From: Willaertia magna
Taxonomy: Eukaryota; Heterolobosea; Eutetramitea; Acrasida; Naegleriidae
Direction of reading: 5' to 3'
Length of the DNA: 18,987 nucleotides
Assembly (NCBI GenBank): GCA_902984215.1
Contig: CADWAF010001063.1
Coordinates: 1-18,987, forward strand
The notes under the pieces are model-generated. The model saw only the letters and a list, made by a program, of their open reading frames with translations. It ran no database searches and had not been told where the DNA came from. The position numbers and the translations under genes were made by a program. Below are positions 1 through 7,714 of the stretch, one piece after another (position 1 is the stretch's first letter; every line of letters starts with the position of its first letter).

Positions 1-1077
1 CTTCTTTAACTCAGGGAAATGTTCTTCAACGACAGAGTACCACTTCTTCCAGAAGGCTAAACTTAAGGCAACATGTCTTTCCCAAAATAATGATTGCCCC
101 TCATGCGAGGCCATCCCTATTTCCATTTTAATAATATTAGATAACATAATGAAAATTTAATAAATAGTTATATAAAATTGCCATACCTAAAGCATATTGT
201 ACAGGTTGATATTCATATTCTTGGTTTAAACCTTGTTCATACATAGCGTGCCCTGTTTCATGGATAGTACCAGTTAATCCGTTTAAGAATTCTTCCTTGT
301 TATAACGAGTTGTAATACGAACATCTCCTATACTAATACCTGTAGAGAAAGGATGCATTGAAACATCAAGTCTTCCAGCTTCAAAATCATAACCAATTGC
401 CTCAGCAATTTGACGATTTACTTTCTTTTGAACTTCAATTGGGAAAGTACCCAAATCATCTTCACCAGCAGAGGTACTTGTTGAACTGTTATTGTTACCT
501 GTAATTTTAGATAATAATTCATTCTCACCATAGTTTTGAGGGTCTTTAGTAACTTTCTCTCTAACTTGTTGGATGAATGGGATTAATTCACGTTTCACTT
601 CTTCAAAAATCTTTGTTAATTTAGAGGAATCTAAACCTGGTTCAAATTCATCTAATAAAGTATCATAGATATCACCCTTTGGATTAATAAGAGTAGCCAT
701 TTGCTTCTTAATGTCAATCCATTCTTCCATGATTGGTAAAAACTTTTGATAGTCAGAGTCTTTTCTTGCTTGTACCCAAGTGTGATAGCCTTTAGAGGCT
801 AATGCTGAACTTCTGGCAACTAATTCACTTGGAATTTTAGTATTACGATTATATTCTTTTGAAATTAATTTAATATTGGAGATTTCAAATTCATTAAATG
901 GTTGCTCTTTTTCTTCTTTAACAGTTTGAGTATTTTCATCATATAAATCGGAAAGGTATTGACCAATTTTTGGATCAGTTTCTAAATCATGTTTTAAGCT
1001 TGCCAAAGTACTCATTTGAATGGCTCTTGCAGAAGCTCCTTTAGATGCCATCATAACAAGCTCATCCCATTCAACTT
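1..1077 (-). CDS. M32 family metallocarboxypeptidase (carboxypeptidase Taq type), C-terminus beyond window
   Basis: Zinc exopeptidase that removes C-terminal residues from peptides. Reading leftwards, exon 1 ends at 187, an intron occupies 117-186 (70 nt, GT...AG, phase 1), and the next exon runs from 116 off the left edge. The frame gives the M32 signatures in order: WDELVMM (1071-1051), DVSMHPFSTG followed by DVRITTRY, the zinc motif HETGH at 262-248, and after the intron HEGQSLFWE, where the Glu of HEGQS (105-91) is the expected third zinc ligand. The spliced junction reads YALG/MASHEG, as the family requires. The frame is blocked upstream by TAA at 1078-1076, so its natural N-terminal helix is missing; it is found in the overlapping frame of the next ORF. 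The first ATG is at 1054, inside the conserved WDELVMM motif, so it is unlikely to be the true start. Family identification is very secure; the gene start is not. Confidence 0.93.
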
Positions 1078-2148
1078 ACTAATAACATATGCTTGTTCAA
1101 AAAGAGTTTGTCTATCATAATGACTATTAGTAATATCATTAAGTTCCTTTCTTTTTTCTTCTAAACTAGATGCAGTAGATGTATAACAAATAGTTAATAA
1201 TTTTTTACATAATTCCAAATCATAAATTAAACATCTTTCAATATACATTAATTTAACAACTTCCACAATCATATTTTCAAAAGTATCTAAATCCCTGTTT
1301 AATTGATGAATAGTTCCTATAGTATATTCTTTAGGTTTAATTAATAATAATTTATCTTGTTCACTTTGATTTAATAAGTATTTCTTTAATTCTGATTCAA
1401 TTGTAGATTCAATTGTTGTAATATCTTTTTGATGTTGAGATGCAGCTGTATTATAAACATTTTGAGCAAACTTAATAAAATCTCTATTAACAGATACTAA
1501 ACTTGTTAAAACTTTAATTAATTTAGTATATTCTAAAGAATATTCAGGCTTCATCATCTTCTTTCTTTCACAATGATCTTTATATAAAATTATAGCTTCT
1601 TCAACATCTTCTAATGTAATTGGTCTTTTTGCTTCTTCTTCAGTCCAAATAGTACCTAATTGATTAGCAACTTTATATTCACGTAAATCTTCCTTTTTAT
1701 ATTTTAAAATTGGAATATAAGATGCAGCTGCATGTTTTTCTACATCATGTAGAGATTGACGTAACTGCAAGCCTAATGGCCATCCATAATTTTGATTAAC
1801 AACTTCGGTTTTTCTATATTCTTCTTCTAAATATTCTTCAAATGTTGGTTTCTTATCTTCTGGGAAATTTACGATATATTCACCATTCTTTTCTTCTAAA
1901 GTAGTATCTTTTAATTTTTCTTTAACAAAGTCATAGTTTGGTTTCATTTGTTCATAAAGTTTTTTTAAAGTACCTCTATAATGTTTTAAAGGAGTAGTAT
2001 GTGGATGAAGATTTGGTGCGTGAAGATTTAATTCATCTTCTTCAAATTCATGAGTTTTATAGTTTCGTTTCGTATTCTTTGAGAAGGTTGAAGAAGAAAG
2101 TGAAATGACGTGCTTTTTAGCAAAAACTACTCTCCTTGAAGTAAGCAT
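1051..2148 (-). CDS. Mitochondrion-targeted N-terminal region, probably the frameshifted front of the M32 gene
   Basis: An open frame of 365 codons. The first ~30 residues (MLTSRRVVFAKKHVISLSSS and on) are rich in Arg, Lys and Ser and lack acid residues, as in a mitochondrial presequence. Residues ~40-320 are helical and charged, and I recognise no family. The last ~35 codons, up to ...LFEQAYVISK, look like the N-terminal helix that precedes the WDxxVMM motif in M32 enzymes, and that motif continues at once in the other frame. The two frames overlap at 1051-1077. Insertion of one A at 1075-1077 would join them. The simplest reading is therefore one gene spanning 2148 to beyond position 1, with a long unrecognised N-terminal extension and either an assembly error, a real mutation or recoding. 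Alternatively a separate mitochondrial gene ends here and the M32 gene has an unseen start. Confidence 0.6.
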   Translation of the reverse strand: MLTSRRVVFAKKHVISLSSSTFSKNTKRNYKTHEFEEDELNLHAPNLHPHTTPLKHYRGTLKKLYEQMKPNYDFVKEKLKDTTLEEKNGEYIVNFPEDKKPTFEEYLEEEYRKTEVVNQNYGWPLGLQLRQSLHDVEKHAAASYIPILKYKKEDLREYKVANQLGTIWTEEEAKRPITLEDVEEAIILYKDHCERKKMMKPEYSLEYTKLIKVLTSLVSVNRDFIKFAQNVYNTAASQHQKDITTIESTIESELKKYLLNQSEQDKLLLIKPKEYTIGTIHQLNRDLDTFENMIVEVVKLMYIERCLIYDLELCKKLLTICYTSTASSLEEKRKELNDITNSHYDRQTLFEQAYVISKLNGMSLL

Positions 2149-2228
2149 TTTTGAAATATTTTTTCACAAAGATTTTACCGCCAATAAATTTTAAATTTTT
2201 ATAAAAAAAATTTGTAAGAGAAATAATA
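2149..2228. promoter_or_regulatory. 80-bp divergent intergenic region
   Basis: Only 80 bases separate the start codon of the minus-strand ORF (2148) from that of the kinesin-like gene (2229). Both upstream regions must fit here, so it is likely a shared bidirectional promoter. It is A/T-rich with a run of seven A near 2205. I see no recognisable TATA box or other named element. Confidence 0.4.
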
Positions 2229-4265
2229 ATGAATAATAATAATGATGGAAAGAAAAGAGAAGTTGACAAAGAAGAGCAGTTTGGATCTATGGTTGCTTCA
2301 GCTCAGCAAATGTTTGATCATGTAAATGTTGTACTTAGGCTAGCTCAAGTACCTAGTGAAGAATTAAAAGCCGAGGCACAAGTTATAGTTGAAGTAGAAG
2401 ATACTGACAAAGTAATTGCTTATCATCCCGAAAGTAGAGAAGGTCTATTATATAAATTTGATAAATGTTTTGAAAGTGATAGTAGTAATCAAAGAATATT
2501 TGAGGATGTTTGCATACCCGTCTTAAATGCAGTAATGGAAGGAATTAATGGGGCAATAATTGCTTACGGAACTTCAAAAACTGGTAAAACAGAATTGTTT
2601 ATTGGCAATGAAAGAGAAGAAGGTATTGTAGATATGACATTAAGGGAAGGTTTTTCTTATTTAACGACAATTGGAAAAGATATTAGGCATTCAATAACCT
2701 TTTCATTTTGGGAGATGAGCAATGACTTAATAATTGATTTATTGGATAAAGAAGAAAAGGAATTAAAAGTGAAGAGAAATGAAGAAAAAGGTGTTTATAT
2801 TACAAATTTATCTGAAAAGAAAGTAGAGGGTTGGGAACAATTACAATTGTTAATTGATAGTGGAATAAGGAGAAGTCAGAAATTGACAGCTCAAAGAGGA
2901 ATAAGATTACATTCTTTCATGAAATTAAAACTGGAAAGAGATGAGATTCATCATCCAGAGATAACACTTCAATCTTCATTACTTTTCGTTAACCTTAAGG
3001 GAGCTGAAAAAGTTGGAAAGATGGGCTTGAAGGGGGAAAGATTAAAACATGGAGCAAGTATAAACAAAAGTATCACTGCTTTAGAGAATGCAATACATAA
3101 TGTCGAAAATGCAGTAAGAAAGGAAAAGGAAAATTTAAAAAGTGTTTTTGGAGATAGTATTGTAACCTCAGTTCTGAGTGAAGCTTTGGGAGGTACTTTT
3201 GCCACTGTAATTATAGGTTCGATTTCACAAACCGAATTTCATTACTTAGAAACTATGGAAGTGTTAGAAAATCTGAGAATGGCAAAAAGAATTAAGGCAA
3301 CCCCTCAAAGGAAAAGTGTAGAAACTCATATAAGTTTGCTACATAAAACTGTTCAAAAGCTTGAGTCAGAATTACAAGAAGATCGCCTGGCTTATGGTCA
3401 TCCCCCAACTGAGGAGCAAGAGAGGTTGATTGAGTTAAAAGAAAGACTAAAAAGATTTTTACAAAATCCAGTAAAAACATTTACTGTGGATGAACTAGAA
3501 AAGACTCAAAAACTTAAAATTCCTGCAATGAGATTACCAGAGGGACCTCTGTGGAAAAAGAATGATTTGAAAAGTAATAGACATGGAGACAGAGCAACAA
3601 TATATAAACCAAAATTAACTTCTAAAGAAGCAGAAAAATACACAGGTCAATGGAAATTCCACCAAAAACACGGTTATGGAGAGTTGATAAAGGAAAATGA
3701 AGTGTATAAAGGTGAGTGGAGAGAAGATAAAAAAGATGGAAAAGGTGTATTATATCTAAAACAAGAGGCAAAACTGAAGAGAGTTTACAAAGGAGATTGG
3801 CATAAAGGAAAAAAGCATGGAAAAGGTGTTTATTACTATCCAAATGGTGAAATTTATGAAGGAGAATGGAAAAACGATGTAAGAAGTGGATATGGCGTTA
3901 TGTACTATAGTGACGGTAATAAATATGAGGGAATGTGGGAAAATGACAAAACCTCAGGCTCTGGAGTACTGTTCGAAAAGAATGGTGATAAATATGAAGG
4001 AGGTTTCTACAATGGATTAAAGCATGGTCCTGGAATATACTATTACTTGACATTAGGTAAGAAATATGTTGGAGAGTGGTTTATGGGAATACCGAAATGT
4101 GGTCAATTAAGCAGTGAGGTTTATGATGAGGCTTTTGATAATATTCCCCAAAATAAACTACTGGATAGAAATGCAGTTATAGAAGACGCAATTTTCTCTG
4201 TCAGGGAACAAATGAGACAGGAAGGTGTTTTACCTAGCGATATAAAAGAAAATGAGTACGATTAA
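2229..4265 (+). CDS. Kinesin-like motor domain fused to a MORN3-like MORN-repeat protein
   Basis: A single 678-residue exon. Residues ~50-355 are a kinesin motor: P-loop GTSKTGKT (114-121) preceded by AIIAY, a switch I remnant IRLHS (225-229) where kinesins have SSRSH, switch II NLKGAE (255-260) in place of DLAGSE, and the INKS of the relay helix (278-281) with ALENAI following. A predicted coiled coil follows (~358-412). From ~436 to the C-terminus the protein matches the layout of MORN3: an LWKK start, seven MORN repeats (Y-x-G-x-W...G-x-G), a KCG segment, and a tail with KLLDRNAVIEDAI. Loss of the switch I serines and the switch II aspartate suggests a nucleotide-binding but poorly hydrolysing motor, possibly a fixed microtubule tether. 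MORN3 and kinesins act in cilia and flagella, so an axonemal or basal-body role is inferred. Its stop lies 113 bases from the convergent downstream gene. Confidence 0.9.
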   Translation: MNNNNDGKKREVDKEEQFGSMVASAQQMFDHVNVVLRLAQVPSEELKAEAQVIVEVEDTDKVIAYHPESREGLLYKFDKCFESDSSNQRIFEDVCIPVLNAVMEGINGAIIAYGTSKTGKTELFIGNEREEGIVDMTLREGFSYLTTIGKDIRHSITFSFWEMSNDLIIDLLDKEEKELKVKRNEEKGVYITNLSEKKVEGWEQLQLLIDSGIRRSQKLTAQRGIRLHSFMKLKLERDEIHHPEITLQSSLLFVNLKGAEKVGKMGLKGERLKHGASINKSITALENAIHNVENAVRKEKENLKSVFGDSIVTSVLSEALGGTFATVIIGSISQTEFHYLETMEVLENLRMAKRIKATPQRKSVETHISLLHKTVQKLESELQEDRLAYGHPPTEEQERLIELKERLKRFLQNPVKTFTVDELEKTQKLKIPAMRLPEGPLWKKNDLKSNRHGDRATIYKPKLTSKEAEKYTGQWKFHQKHGYGELIKENEVYKGEWREDKKDGKGVLYLKQEAKLKRVYKGDWHKGKKHGKGVYYYPNGEIYEGEWKNDVRSGYGVMYYSDGNKYEGMWENDKTSGSGVLFEKNGDKYEGGFYNGLKHGPGIYYYLTLGKKYVGEWFMGIPKCGQLSSEVYDEAFDNIPQNKLLDRNAVIEDAIFSVREQMRQEGVLPSDIKENEYD

Positions 4266-4378
4266 CCCAACTCAACTGTATGTGACAGATATCATAACTG
4301 ACTAAATTGCCAACTCTTACTAAGAAATAACATCTAAATTGTAAATACCCAAAGGACACAATTTTAATAAAGCATATA

Positions 4379-5605
4379 TTACATATCTCTTGCTCCCTTG
4401 TCCCACAAATATTGTGTAATTCTTTTGGCTTTATCCAAATCTTCATGAAGAATTGCAAAAGCAGAAATTGACAAAGGAGTCCAATTTTCACAGTCTGTAT
4501 CGTCAAGTGGAGCACCAGCCTCAACAAGAATTTTAACGGCATCTTCAAAACCATACTGAACAGCATCCATTAAAATAGATCTTTCATTTCCATCTCCTTT
4601 TAATTCACAACCAATTTCAATCAAATACTTTAAATTGTCCAAACGATTGTTGAAAATAGAAAATGTCAAAGCATCTTTACACAAAATACTGTGTTGAGGA
4701 TTTGCCTCAATAATCTTCTTAAATAATTCCAAATCACATCCTCCAGCTGCTTTGTAGAATTTGTTAATGTCATCCATTGACAATTCCACTAAATTTTCAT
4801 ACTCCTTTTCATCTACCCTATAAACCATGCTTGTTAATTTACCTAATTGAAGAGATAAGAGATCTGAAGGCAATGTTTGTGGCATTGTTGTCACCTTTTC
4901 ATGTTTAAAGTGTACAATATTATTGTCAGATTCGTAGATTTTATCTATACCCAAAGCAATTACAAGTTCCATAACTTCCTTTGGATTTAATCGTACTTTA
5001 TAACAAGGATAATGTAAAGTATCTTGAAAGTTTACATTAAACCAATTAGCTTCATCCAAAAATTGATTACATTCTTCTTGTGTTGCCTTTTCAAAAGTAG
5101 TTTCATTATTATTTAAAAACTGAAAGATTGTTGACAGTTTTGTGTTTTCATCAATTAAAATCTTATTTTCACCCATATAATTAGCTATCTCATCAATAAC
5201 TACATTTCTAAAAGTTGATGAATTAAAATTACTGTCACTAATCCCAGTCACATCAATTATCAAAAGTATCTCTGGAAATCCAAACCAATAATTTAAACCA
5301 ATTGAATAAGCATAAGGTAAATTACTATCATTCACAAGATCTACGTGATATCCTCCATTACAACAATTACTTAACCAATATAAACAAGGTTTTAAAAATC
5401 CTTCTTTTTTGTAATAATTGTAACGTTCTGTAAAATTTTCATTAAGGTTAGTGGCTAAAAGTTTTGGAAATTTAATGTAAAGTTCTTCTTCTTTCCAAGG
5501 AACGATTGGAATAGGTTCTGTACCACTATTCCATTGATTTGTGTCATATTTGTTTTGATATAATTTTCTGGCAGTGTTTACTGGATTAAGTTTGGCTTGT
5601 GACAT
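4379..5605 (-). CDS. DUF4262-like domain plus ankyrin repeats
   Basis: An uninterrupted 408-residue frame. Residues ~82-220 carry the pattern of the DUF4262 family, otherwise mostly bacterial: GGYHVDLV (84-91), then YAYSIGLNYWFGFPEILL (98-115), equivalent to the family's FAYTIGL...GHPEL. A second conserved stretch, YPCYKVRLNP, is near 199-208. Residues ~283-408 form three to four ankyrin repeats, including AVQYGFEDAVKILVEAGAPLD (349-369) and WTPLSISAFA. The family has no established activity that I can cite, and ankyrin repeats normally bind partner proteins. The N-terminus has no signal peptide or membrane segment, so the protein is probably cytosolic. ATG at 5605 is the first in frame and is preceded by the A/T-rich leader typical of this window. 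Gene and ankyrin calls are secure; the DUF4262 call is by pattern only. Confidence 0.8.
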   Translation of the reverse strand: MSQAKLNPVNTARKLYQNKYDTNQWNSGTEPIPIVPWKEEELYIKFPKLLATNLNENFTERYNYYKKEGFLKPCLYWLSNCCNGGYHVDLVNDSNLPYAYSIGLNYWFGFPEILLIIDVTGISDSNFNSSTFRNVVIDEIANYMGENKILIDENTKLSTIFQFLNNNETTFEKATQEECNQFLDEANWFNVNFQDTLHYPCYKVRLNPKEVMELVIALGIDKIYESDNNIVHFKHEKVTTMPQTLPSDLLSLQLGKLTSMVYRVDEKEYENLVELSMDDINKFYKAAGGCDLELFKKIIEANPQHSILCKDALTFSIFNNRLDNLKYLIEIGCELKGDGNERSILMDAVQYGFEDAVKILVEAGAPLDDTDCENWTPLSISAFAILHEDLDKAKRITQYLWDKGARDM

Positions 5606-5871
5606 TTTTTTTTGATTTGCTGCATTTTTGTGAAATTTTGAAATTTAATTTTGTTTTTCAATTTTACAATGAATTTCATTAAATTTGTTGAAATTTTATA
5701 AAGTTCTGTCTCATATCATTTGTAAAGTATTTATTATTAGCAAGTTAGGTCAACCATGGTGCTTTTGTAAAATGTGTCAAAAGTGCTTTCAAGTGTAAGT
5801 TGACAGCAATTTTTTACAATGCCGTTCCGTTACAAAAAAATTCCAAAAAAAATTAAAAAAATTAAAAAAAA
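5606..5871. promoter_or_regulatory. 266-bp divergent intergenic region
   Basis: Separates the start codons of the DUF4262/ankyrin gene (left, minus) and the F-box gene (right, plus) and must hold both promoters. It is A/T-rich. The word AAAGTGCT near 5779 also occurs, inverted, upstream of the UBE3A gene near 10570. A poly-A/T leader runs up to the ATG at 5872. No gene or RNA was recognised in it. Confidence 0.35.
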
Positions 5872-6891
5872 ATGTGTATTTGTTGTATAGATCAATTACC
5901 TTCCGAACTTTTTGTTGATATTCTTTCTTTTCTTCCATTAAAAGATATAATTTCAATATTTTTAATTTCTAAACAATATTACAATCAATTTAATAATAAT
6001 TCTTTACTTTTTTATACATTGTGTAAAAATATTTGTAAAATACATAAAATTTCAGCAGAAATTGACAAGATTCAACAAAAAAATGAAGAAGGTATTGATT
6101 ACAAAAAAAGTTTACAAAATTTAATTGAAAATTATTTATCCTACCAATTTAACACAAACATCAACTATTATAACGAAAAAGATTACAATGAAATTTACAA
6201 CATTTCCAACAATAATCATACCCTTTCCGTCCTCGCAAAACCAAAACATGGCGAATTCATCACCCTTTGTTCAAATAAAGAATTTAAAAAAGGAAATCTT
6301 TACAAAACAATCTTTAAACTAAATGAATACAACCCAAACGCTATTTCTAATAATTTTAAAATTATGGTTGGTGTAGAAAGTAAATATTTCTTTCCTTGGA
6401 CAGATCAAAGCTCTGGAGATGTAATTGCTTGGCAAGATAAAAGTTATGGTGCTGCATTTATTGTTGGACAATTAAAACAGTTAACACAAGCTTATTCACC
6501 TATTGATTATAAATTGAATGGGATTGATTATAATTATTTATTTAAATCTGGTGATTGTATTGTAATGGAAGTTGATTTGACAAAATTTAAAGATTTAAAT
6601 AATAATGAAAATAATTTAATTAACGAAATAAAAATGGAAGAAGAATTGAATGAATTGAATGAAATGGAAGAAATATATGAATATAAAAATGGAATTGAAA
6701 GGGATAAATCTGCAAAGATTAGATTTAGTGTATTTGATTGTCATTTAAAAAAGTTAAATGTTGGAGAGTGGATTGAGTTTGGGAATTCACAAATTACGTA
6801 TGTGCCAAGTGTTAGTGTTAATAAGGGACAAACAATTTCAATTTATGGTACTGAACATGCTGCTGGTATATCCATTATTGAAAGTGAATAA
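5872..6891 (+). CDS. F-box protein with C-terminal SPRY-like domain
   Basis: 339 residues in one exon. Residues ~6-48 are an F-box (IDQLPSELFVDILSFLPLKD, then the aromatic/leucine helix), the Skp1-binding module of SCF ubiquitin ligases. From ~125 to 339 the protein has beta-strand character with SPRY/B30.2-like landmarks: KIMVGVESKYF (~163-173), a Ser-Tyr-Gly segment near 190, KSGDCIVMEVDL (225-236), the equivalent of the SPRY GDVIGVxLD strand, and KIRFSVFD. A charged, Asn/Glu-rich insert (~240-275) interrupts the domain. The likely role is substrate recognition for ubiquitination, with the SPRY-like part binding the target; no substrate can be inferred. The first ATG is used, directly after an A-rich leader. 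The gene ends at TAA 6889-6891. The SPRY assignment is less certain than the F-box. Confidence 0.78.
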   Translation: MCICCIDQLPSELFVDILSFLPLKDIISIFLISKQYYNQFNNNSLLFYTLCKNICKIHKISAEIDKIQQKNEEGIDYKKSLQNLIENYLSYQFNTNINYYNEKDYNEIYNISNNNHTLSVLAKPKHGEFITLCSNKEFKKGNLYKTIFKLNEYNPNAISNNFKIMVGVESKYFFPWTDQSSGDVIAWQDKSYGAAFIVGQLKQLTQAYSPIDYKLNGIDYNYLFKSGDCIVMEVDLTKFKDLNNNENNLINEIKMEEELNELNEMEEIYEYKNGIERDKSAKIRFSVFDCHLKKLNVGEWIEFGNSQITYVPSVSVNKGQTISIYGTEHAAGISIIESE

Positions 6892-7065
6892 ATTTATTTA
6901 TTTAATTAAATATTAATTAAAATACCAAATAAAATTAATAATAATAATAATGAATTAATTAAAAAGTAAAAAAGGTTTTGGTGGGTAGGTCTCGAACGTG
7001 GGACTTGCAAAGAGAGAGGAAGGTTTTTAAAAGAAAAATTAAAAAAAAAATTCACAGAAAAAAAA
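6892..7065. other. Intergenic spacer with a tRNA-like fragment
   Basis: The 174 bases between the F-box and mL50-like genes are A/T-rich except for an island of higher G+C at about 6975-7022. On the minus strand this island contains TTTGCAA followed by GTTCGAGA and an ACCCACCA end, recalling the 3' half of a tRNA-Ala(UGC). The T-stem does not pair and no 5' half is present, so I do not call a tRNA. Confidence 0.3.
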
Positions 7066-7623
7066 ATGTTAAAGAATTACGTAAAGGCATTGAACACTGT
7101 CGGAAAGAACGTCTTCCTAAATACCAACAACAATAAAAAATTCATTTCAACTATTGCTACTACTAGCCATAACAATAAAATAAAATATTTCTCACTAAAT
7201 TTAATTCATAGAGAAGAAAAACAAGAACAAGTAAGAGGTCTCATAACACCTGAACTATACACTAAAACAAGACCAGAAATTAAACAACTTTTCCAAACAG
7301 AATTAGAAAAACTTGTTACCAAAATAACTCAAGAAGATGGATATACTCCACATGATTTATATAACTTTGTTTTAGGTGAACATACATTAAGATTAAAAGT
7401 TTTTAAAGCAGCTATGGCTCGTTTCGGAAAGGAAATCCCAAATGCAGATTTACCTAAAATCCTTACTGTTAAAGATCTTTTAGAGTGGTTCATTCAAGCT
7501 CTTGAAAAACAAAGACCTCCTGCTACTTTTGAAATTCCAGAAAATGTTAAATTATTTATTGAAAAACATCAAGGAAAGACTGCTAGAAAGGAAAATGAAA
7601 AGGGTTCTTTTAAAAAGCTTTAA
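7066..7623 (+). CDS. Probable mitochondrial large-subunit ribosomal protein mL50
   Basis: 185 residues, single exon. The N-terminal ~45 residues are basic, hydroxylated and almost free of acid residues, as in a mitochondrial presequence. The core resembles the L50/mL50 family: YTPHDLYNFV (93-102), then RLKVFKAAMARFGKEIPNADL (109-129), corresponding to the family's short helix followed by G-x-x-x-P-N, and TVKDLLEWF (134-142) corresponding to its V-x-D-V-x-x-F/Y. Length fits mL50. It would sit in the large subunit of the mitochondrial ribosome. It ends at TAA 7621-7623, 91 bases from the convergent end of the UBE3A gene. The match is to short motifs only; another small helical mitochondrial protein is possible. 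Confidence 0.62.
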   Translation: MLKNYVKALNTVGKNVFLNTNNNKKFISTIATTSHNNKIKYFSLNLIHREEKQEQVRGLITPELYTKTRPEIKQLFQTELEKLVTKITQEDGYTPHDLYNFVLGEHTLRLKVFKAAMARFGKEIPNADLPKILTVKDLLEWFIQALEKQRPPATFEIPENVKLFIEKHQGKTARKENEKGSFKKL

Positions 7624-7630
7624 AATAAAT

Positions 7631-7687
7631 ATTATTTTAGGCTTCTTGTTATTTTAAAATATTATTTTAGGCTTGTTATTTTAAAAT
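7631..7687. repeat. Two-copy tandem repeat between convergent genes
   Basis: A 30-base unit (7631-7660) is followed directly by a 27-base copy (7661-7687) that lacks three bases in the middle. Each unit starts ATTATTTTAGGC and ends TTATTTTAAAAT. It lies in the joint 3' region of the mL50-like and UBE3A genes and could contribute to transcript ends; that function is a guess. Confidence 0.8.
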
Positions 7688-7714
7688 GCTTGTTGAAGGT
7701 ATTAAATAAATAAA

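Noticed and set aside
2969..3843. Three short minus-strand frames inside the kinesin-MORN gene
   Set aside because: They lie wholly antisense to a conserved gene, with compositions expected from reversed Lys/Glu codons.
4234..4566. 110-codon minus-strand frame overlapping the ends of two genes
   Set aside because: It covers the convergent 3' ends and part of the ankyrin gene in another frame, and shows no family features.
5755..5800. Shared promoter motif (AAAGTGCT here and near 10570; GTTGACA near 5802 and 12254)
   Set aside because: Words of 7-8 bases in a few A/T-rich spacers are compatible with chance; noted only as a lead.
6978..7020. A tRNA gene on the minus strand
   Set aside because: The T-stem does not pair and the D-arm and 5' acceptor strand are missing.
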